Assembly (NCBI RefSeq): GCF_963576675.1
Contig: NC_088913.1
Location: 80,475,001-80,539,000 of the forward strand
Reading direction: 5' to 3'
Origin: Euphorbia lathyris
Taxonomy: Eukaryota > Streptophyta > Magnoliopsida > Malpighiales > Euphorbiaceae
Length of the DNA stretch: 64,000 bases
Shown here: positions 57,891 to 64,000 of the stretch, in pieces
Position numbering within the stretch: position 1 is the stretch's first letter
Layout: each line of letters begins with the position of its first letter
The notes under the pieces: model-generated
Database searches by the model: none
Seen by the model: only the letters and a program-made list of their open reading frames with translations
What the model was told of the DNA's origin: nothing
Translations under genes and position numbers: made by a program

Positions 57891-58212
57891 CAATATGCTT
57901 TTGCTCTTTTGTTGCTTGAATCTCTTGTTTTCTCATCGATGATCAAGTATGAGAGTGAGCTTTTTCTTGGGCTTTTATAGTAATGCTTGGAGGCTGAAGC
58001 TTTCGAAATTTAAAAGGTCTATTGGAGATAAAAACGACTTCTATCGCTTTCATCTTCTGACTTCTGCTTCAAAAGTTTACCATTATGGATGCCCATGCCT
58101 CTATCTCTTTGAGCCATGCACACTCCTGACTTATGCTTGGAGGAGACTGGTGGTTTAAGCATTTATGGCAAACAGTAAAAGTTGTTGGCGAGGACAAGGC
58201 TTTTGTCACCTG
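57891..58212 (+). repeat. LINE-derived unit 2
   Basis: Second copy of unit 1 with scattered substitutions. The better preserved end reads FMANSKSCWRGQGFCHL, LINE reverse-transcriptase C-terminal sequence. Confidence 0.9.
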
Positions 58213-58231
58213 TAACGTAACGTAACGTAAC
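58213..58231. repeat. TAACG pentamer array 8 (short)
   Basis: Nearly four units, inserted at the same CACCTG|T junction as array 7. A third partial copy of the unit end (AAGGCTTCTGTCACCTGTG) follows. Confidence 0.9.
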
Positions 58232-58235
58232 TATT

Positions 58236-59908
58236 AAGGCTTCTGTCACCTGTGTATCTCAAAAGATGAAGGAGGTTTGGGTGTTAGAGGATTTCACTTC
58301 TGATATCTTGCAGATTTTCCTTCACCGGATTACGTCCCTGTGAGGCGCCATTGGGATCGGCCGGGGACACTCTGATGCCAAAGTCAGTAATATTCTTAAG
58401 AATAAAACAGTAATCACAAAGTAGAGTTTAGAATAGTGTGTATCTAGAATACCTCGTAGTGGGGGTATTTATATAGGATTTTGTAACAATTGTAGTAATC
58501 CCTCATTTAATGCTCTTGAATGTAGTTTAATGCTACATTCTTTATGTCTGACCATTAATGCCTTTAAGGAACCATTAATACTATTAATGGTGGAGGTTTC
58601 TTCGATAACGGTTTGATGACTCTCTGTATTGATCTACCTTGGACGACGTATCCATACATGTCTGGCGGATGTTGGTCTTCTTTATGAGGCGAATCCACGT
58701 GGCAGGGTCTTTATGGTATACAGCCTGCGGTATACGCCATGGCCTTGACCTAGCGGATCTTCTCTGTTTGGCGGAGAAGTTCTTCACTGATTGCTCCTTC
58801 CCTCTATGGGTATGTGTGATTATGCCCCAAGGGTAATTTTTGGATGTTATCAACTTCCTTTAATTTAACAATGCTGGGAAAAACAAGGATGTCGATTATA
58901 GTCATCCCTGATTATTTTGTCAGTAAAGTATTTAAAGTAAAATATTATCTAGATGGGGATTTAGATTGGGCTATTCGCCCAACTAGGTTTGGTGGAACAT
59001 TTGGGGTTCACTTATTGCTTCAAAAGGGTGGTAGGTGGAAGATTGGGGATGGTCAATCCATTAATGTCTGGAAGGATCCGTGGCTTCAGGACTCACATTT
59101 TCAGATAATTACTACTCTAATGGTGGCCGAGTTGGAGAATCTTCGGGTATATGATATATTTATCCAGAATTCTATTGATTGGGACTTTGATATGCTGCAG
59201 TAAATCTTCTCTCAGCAAGACATTAAGGAGATAAGTCGTTCAACACCACGGTTAGAAGGGAGACATGATCAGTTTATTTGGCATGGGTCTAACAATGGAT
59301 GTTATTCTGTGAGAAGCACATATAGGTTGGCAATTGAGGGTATTTCTGATAATAAGAATCTTCAGGTCGAGGGTATCTGGCAGTCTATTTAGGAGCCGAC
59401 GGTTCCCTCAAAGTGCGGTATTTCTATTGGAGGCTCGTTATAGATTGTGTCCCGACACGTTATCGATTACGATGCTGGGGGAGTGGAGTTGGATTAGATG
59501 TTGAGGGTGTGTGGAGAGATATCAGAAAGTATGGAGAGAGGTGGGCTTGATTGATGTTATTAACCAAGCAGGGACTGATGCATATAATTTCACAGCTTTT
59601 TACTTTCATATTTGTAGGACTGGCGGTACTGTTCGGGTTGAACAATTTATAATGCTACTTTGGAGTTGGTGGAGATCACGTAATGATCGACATTGGCTCT
59701 AGAAGACTAATTCTGCAGCGGAGGTAATAGCGGGCAGCAGGAGATGTCTGGCAGACTGGAAGCAAGCTTGCGAGAGACGAAAACCCCCTAGACCGGCTAC
59801 TGATGCGACTAGATGCGAGAAGTTATGGCATCGACCATCGTAAGGCTCGTTTTCTTATTGTATTGATGTTAGTCTATTCACTGTACTAGGGAAAATGGGA
59901 TGTAGAGC
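58236..59908 (+). pseudogene. LINE ORF2: RT C-terminus, zf-RVT, RNase H start
   Basis: GFCHLCISKDEGGLGVRGFH ends at 58295 and resumes after a solo LTR as FNLTMLGKTRMS, FVSKVFKVKYYLDG and GRWKIGDGQSINVWKDPWL. The zf-RVT part (KVRYFYWRLVIDCVPTRYRL) and the RNase H start (GKMGCRAV) follow at about 59420-59908. Several stops and frameshifts are present. It is a dead LINE copy of a different subfamily from the one at 18.1 kb. Confidence 0.85.
58301..58852 (-). mobile_element. solo LTR (gypsy-like) with perfect TSD
   Basis: 552 bases, TGATATC to GTTATCA, with TSD ACTTC at 58296-58300 and 58853-58857. Read on the minus strand it has a TATA box (CTATATAAATACCCCC). A late GGCATCAGAGTGTCCCCGG motif is typical of plant gypsy LTRs. 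It splits the LINE frame at GFH|F. Confidence 0.95.
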
Positions 59909-62536
59909 TGTCACACCTGACCCAAAACGGCATCAGGCATGAAAAGGAAACAGGATAACGATCTACGAATTCTACGAATTCGGCTCTTCAATCTGTAACT
60001 CGTTCAATTCTTAATTTAATTTTCTAATAGATAAAAATTTATTTGGACTACCTAAAGTTTTATTTAATTATTTGGTCTGGACTCGATAATTCTATCAAGC
60101 TTGCTACGTATCCCGAACGTCTTTTAATCTTTAAATCGGAAATCAAAGCCACGTAATTCTACATATTTTAGGTAGTTCTCTTAACTTAGGTTATATCTTT
60201 AATTATTCACATCTTGTTTGACTTTGACTCATTAATCATCTAATTGTATACTTCACTTTATTACTATACAAATTTTTATTTTTATTTTCATAATACGGTT
60301 ATTGAACATAATCCAATATTTAGTATCTCGAATTTATTTGATAATCTAATTAAAATATATTTTATATACGAATATTTTATCGAATCCAACAATATAAAAT
60401 TTTAAACTTGAAAACCATGTTATCAAATGAAATGAAACCACAAATGAAATCAATTCACAAATAAATATCGGTATTTTGGAATTAACAGTTTTATCAAAAT
60501 AACCGAAATCAAATAAATTGTTCATCAAATCGACGAATAATCAAGTAAACTCTTTATTAAACGAGTTCATAACCAAATAAACGGGTTATCAAACCAATTT
60601 GTAACCAAATAAACGTTTTACCAAACCAAATTCATAATCAAACACGGTCTATCAAACCAAATTCGTAATCAACAAACTTAACATTATATCCATCCTAGAG
60701 TTTCTCCCCTTACGTATCAATTCCTACAATAGAATCGAGATATCTCATAATTTTGCCTAACCCACATGGTCTTACTCAACACTTCTTTGCCATACCCGAT
60801 AGGTCTTTCAACTGTGTACACAGGTCATGTCCCTCACTGTACATGGACTTCAAATATAAAACCACCGATCCGGATTACTCTAGATGGATATATATAAAAT
60901 CATAAAAGTATAACATGCTCAAATCTCTTTTCACAATCAAATTTCACAATTATTTCATAACCACAAACCATTTGGCTTCCACAAAAGAAGCACAATTATT
61001 CAAATATTCTCTAAAAATTGTTCAAAGTACAAAATCATTTAAAATCAAATACTTCTTTAATAATAACTAAAATTGTCAAAAATTTATATAAAATCACTGA
61101 TTTATAATTTAATCCAACTCCAATAATCAAATTTCTCAAAATATGGTATCGATGAAGTTAAATATTCTTATCGGTTATTTTAAGCTCGACCTTAGTAATT
61201 CTAAATCAAAGTAGTTAACTATTTATTAACCTCGTTAGATTATTATAAATCTAATTGTATAATTTTATATTCCTCATTTTTGTACTGATTTTATATACAA
61301 CTAATTTTATATTCAAACTCTTTTGTGGATTATAATTGACAATCATCAATAGTAATCATTTCTATTTTTCTAAGACAATTATCCATAATTACCATTTCTA
61401 TTATATAACTTATTTTAATTTTAACTTGATAGGATTTAAAATAATCAAAATATTCTTATTGGAATATTTTCGGTCACTAAAATATAATTTTTAAACTGAC
61501 ATAATTAATTTGGACCAATTATACTTTTTAATTAGTAACGTTGCTAAAAGCCCATTAATATCGAATTTCACGCTAATAAATCTAAAGGATAACAGTCTAA
61601 CGTTTATATGGATTATCCATGGTTGATAAATTATTAATAGTAAATCTAAATCTGTTAAAATTAAACGAAACTACCTAAACTAAACATACTCACAATCATA
61701 CCTATAATATTTTTAAAATAATTTGGATCTAAAATATTGTTACCGAAATATCGTCGTCGGTCGCTGAAAATGAGTCGATGTGCGACACCGAAAATGAGTC
61801 GATGTGATCTATTGATAGTTGATACTTTATATGCTTCACGTGATTCCTAAATGTTCAATGATGCTTGTTTCATATCCTATTTCTTCATCAAATCGAACAT
61901 ATAATTTCCAAATATCCATAACCCCAAACAAAATTGATATATAGGTTTTTGTTTATGAAGGAATATGGTTGAATTTTTATGGTAAAAATTCATCAAATAT
62001 GTACGATTCAAATAGAAGAAAGAAGGGAAATAAAATAGAAAGAAGATGTAAAATGAAAAAAAATCCAAGTGAGGGGTGAAATTTTCAATATTTGTTCTCT
62101 TATGCCCCTAATGCCCCTAATTTTTCGCCTGCCCCCCCCCCTCCAAAATCCCTTGGTATTCTCCATTTCATTTTTCAAAGCATCCTTATACTATTATTAT
62201 TATTATTTTAAAACATGCATGGTGACATGTGTAAGGTTTTGAGTAATAATTATTATTATTGTTTTTTTTTATTATTTATTATTATTTTAAATAAAAAATT
62301 AAATTGTAAGAAGCAACTATTTTACACGTGTATGGTTTTATGAAATTTGAAATTTTTTCTATTGATCCTTTTAATTCATGACATTTTATAAAACTTACCT
62401 AAAACTTTTAATTTATATCTAAAAACATTAAATTAAAACTAATAATATATTTATAATACCCAATAAGTTAATACTCTAAAATATATGCATTATAATCTAT
62501 ATCGGGATATTGAAATTTTTGGATACGGTCGTGACA
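59909..62536 (+). mobile_element. large solo LTR (Tekay-like) with perfect TSD
   Basis: 2628 bases with TGTCACACCTGACCC at the start and GGTCGTGACA at the end (TGTCAC/GTGACA inverted). TSD AGAGC lies at 59904-59908 and 62537-62541. Length and termini fit Tekay/Del-type chromovirus LTRs. No internal region or second LTR is present, and no real ORF. Orientation is inferred from the termini. Confidence 0.88.
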
Positions 62537-62541
62537 AGAGC

Positions 62542-62947
62542 GGTGCTAATGGATGTTGACTGTAGTTTCTTGAATGCCCGAACAGCTACGACAGATGGTC
62601 TTATGGATGTCAGAGAGGGGGGAAGCCTGGGCTCTACTATAGGCCATTACCTGGGCTAGAAAACGTGATGTTTGAGACAGATAATGACGAAGGCCATCTA
62701 GTCGTGTCAGATGGATCAGTCCGAGTTAGAAGTTATTATTTCCCAATGTCGTTCTCTTATGTTACTTAACAACGAATTTACTATCTGATTTATTAGAAGA
62801 CAAGCAAATAGCCTAGCTCATGCATTGGCTAGAGCGGTTTCTCATCATGCTATTACTTTGATGTTATTCAAAATTTTATTCCGGTATCTATATTAAACTT
62901 TTGTCAGGTTTTGGCTCATTAATGAAGTTTTGTTTCAAAAAAAATTC
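62542..62947 (+). pseudogene. LINE RNase H end and 3' tail
   Basis: It continues the frame left at 59908: VLMDVDCSFLNARTATTDG, ITWARKRDV-FETD and the final FIRRQANSLAHALARAVSHH. Then come a short 3' UTR and an A-rich tail (62938-62946). It confirms that the large LTR inserted inside one LINE. Confidence 0.85.
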
Positions 62948-62990
62948 ATGTACTATATTTTTATGAAAAAAGATGAAGTTTTGATTAGAG

Positions 62991-63142
62991 GCCTTCCTAA
63001 CTGGGAGGCCCTTGGCAACCGCCTATATGGCCTCCCCCTGGAGCCTCCCATGCGCGAGGAGAAGGAGAATAAGTCCGGATACTCTAAAGATACATGGAGA
63101 ACCAAGCGGGATGAAGCTCTTCTGCCTTATCTTCATCACTGA
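62991..63142 (+). other. GC-rich coding-like stretch
   Basis: It reads GLPNWEALGNRLYGLPLEPP, then MREEKENKSGYSKDTWRTKR, before a stop. It is clearly GC-richer than its surroundings. I do not recognise it. It may be an exon fragment or an LTR piece. Confidence 0.3.
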
Positions 63143-63214
63143 GAATTGGACCATGTGAATCCAAGATCCATGGCCGAGCTAAGTCGAGCTTTGGCCTACT
63201 CATGCTCCACTAGA

Positions 63215-63715
63215 CAGAATATGTACAAGCTCGAGCTCGAGCTCAGTTTAAGCTGAACATCCTATTCGAGCTTGATCATTAAGAAAGTTATCTAACTGTG
63301 AGCTGCTCGGGGGCATCTTGTTTATTTATTCACGAGTTTTGCTCGCAAGGACCTCGTTAATTATGTTCATGGATGTTGCCCCTGAATAATTCATTAATTA
63401 TGTTCACAAGCTACATAGTACAAATCTAAAGTTTCATACAAAACTACGTAATTTTATATTTCCCCCTTTATAAAAATACTATAATTAAAAAATAGTCAAA
63501 CCAAGCTTGTTCATGAACATTATAATCGAGTTTATTCATCAACTTGATCAAAAACCTACAACAGAGCATGTTCATGAGTTTTTGATCCGAGTTTCATAAT
63601 GCTTAAGGTCGACTCCTTTACGAATCGAACCTCAAAAACTCGTACTCAAGCTCGATTTGTTTATAAATTGAACTGAACACGACCGAACTTTTATCGAACT
63701 GAACACCAAACCCCT
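63215..63715. repeat. GCTCGAGCT-rich MITE-like repeat
   Basis: The AAGCTCGAGCTCGAGCTC start and complementary GAACTGAACAC/TCGAACC phrases at the end resemble plant hAT MITEs of the GAGCTCGA type. No TSD was fixed. Confidence 0.4.
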
Positions 63716-64000
63716 CATCTAGTCCGTATAGTTTATGTAATATTAAATTAGGCTTAGTATATCAATTTTCTTCTGAACTTGTACAAAAAGCTTGATCAGT
63801 CCTGAACTTTCAAAGTGTCCTGATAGCCCATCAACCTGCTTAAAATGTAATCAATTAATCACTTGATTGCAAAGAAGTAAGCTACATGCGAAATGTGTGT
63901 TTCACGTGCCGTCACATGATAGATTAAAACATATTGAAAATGAAGTTTTTACGTCCTCAAATGTAAAACTTATCATCTCTTATATTAGAACCTCATATCA
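63716..64000. repeat. left end of a MITE running out of the window
   Basis: AGGCTTAGTATATCAATTTTC followed by CCTGAACTTTCAAAG-type phrases resembles the left arm of the GGCCTAATAC-type MITEs. The right arm lies beyond the window. Confidence 0.4.

Noticed and set aside
57655..57946. Open frames of about 92 codons across array 7
   Set aside because: Pentamer artefact with short non-repeat ends.
58584..58853. 89-codon minus-strand frame
   Set aside because: It lies wholly inside the solo LTR 58301-58852.

Overview
This is nuclear DNA of a flowering plant, most likely a core eudicot. It is AT-rich and gene-poor. It carries plant-type pectinesterase and pectinesterase-inhibitor genes, plant LINEs with DUF4283/CCHC ORF1 and RVT_3-type RNase H domains, copia- and gypsy-type LTRs, and many plant MITEs. 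Nothing fixes the species.

Only two genes look intact: a 353-residue pectinesterase (PME) at 52275-53336 (+) and a 189-residue PME-inhibitor-type protein at 35268-35837 (-). Five broken PME pieces (10.7, 13.5, 14.5-15.4, 23.5 and 32.9-33.5 kb) show that this was a PME tandem cluster, now mostly dead. A class I glutamine amidotransferase (PuuD-like) pseudogene lies at 48.5-49.5 kb.

Layout. 0.2-10.3 kb: a segmental duplication (0.5-2.76 kb against 7.9-10.3 kb) filled with MITEs. 10.7-15.4 kb: PME relics. 16.5-21.2 kb: an LTR fragment, a 5'-truncated LINE with target-site duplication (TSD), and nested MITEs. 22.5-23.5 kb: first large TAACG pentamer array, abutting a PME fragment. 24.15-27.29 kb: a complete small LTR element (PBS, PPT, 5-bp TSD) whose interior is a captured histone-chaperone-like (DEK_C/CHZ, HIRIP3-like) coding sequence; its 3' LTR is split by a solo LTR. 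27.3-30.0 kb: tandemly duplicated gypsy gag. 32.9-35.0 kb: PME relic, second pentamer array, LTR fragment. 35.3-35.8 kb: inhibitor gene. 36.3-42 kb: a non-autonomous LTR element with a nested solo LTR, more pentamer arrays and an RNase H relic. 42-46.5 kb: LINE 5' half, then two LTR fragments. 47.8-49.5 kb: pseudogenes. 52.3-53.3 kb: the live PME. 54.5-56.8 kb: MITEs. 57.2-62.95 kb: a LINE relic broken by pentamer arrays and by two solo LTRs with perfect TSDs.

The two most unusual items are the gene-capturing LTR element and the TAACG pentamer satellite. The pentamer is dispersed as eight arrays, all in one orientation, and nearly all lie exactly at breakpoints of PME, LTR or LINE sequences. 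Functionally, the PME and the PME inhibitor act in the same process, cell-wall pectin de-esterification and its restraint. All other coding-like sequence appears to be transposon or pseudogene.
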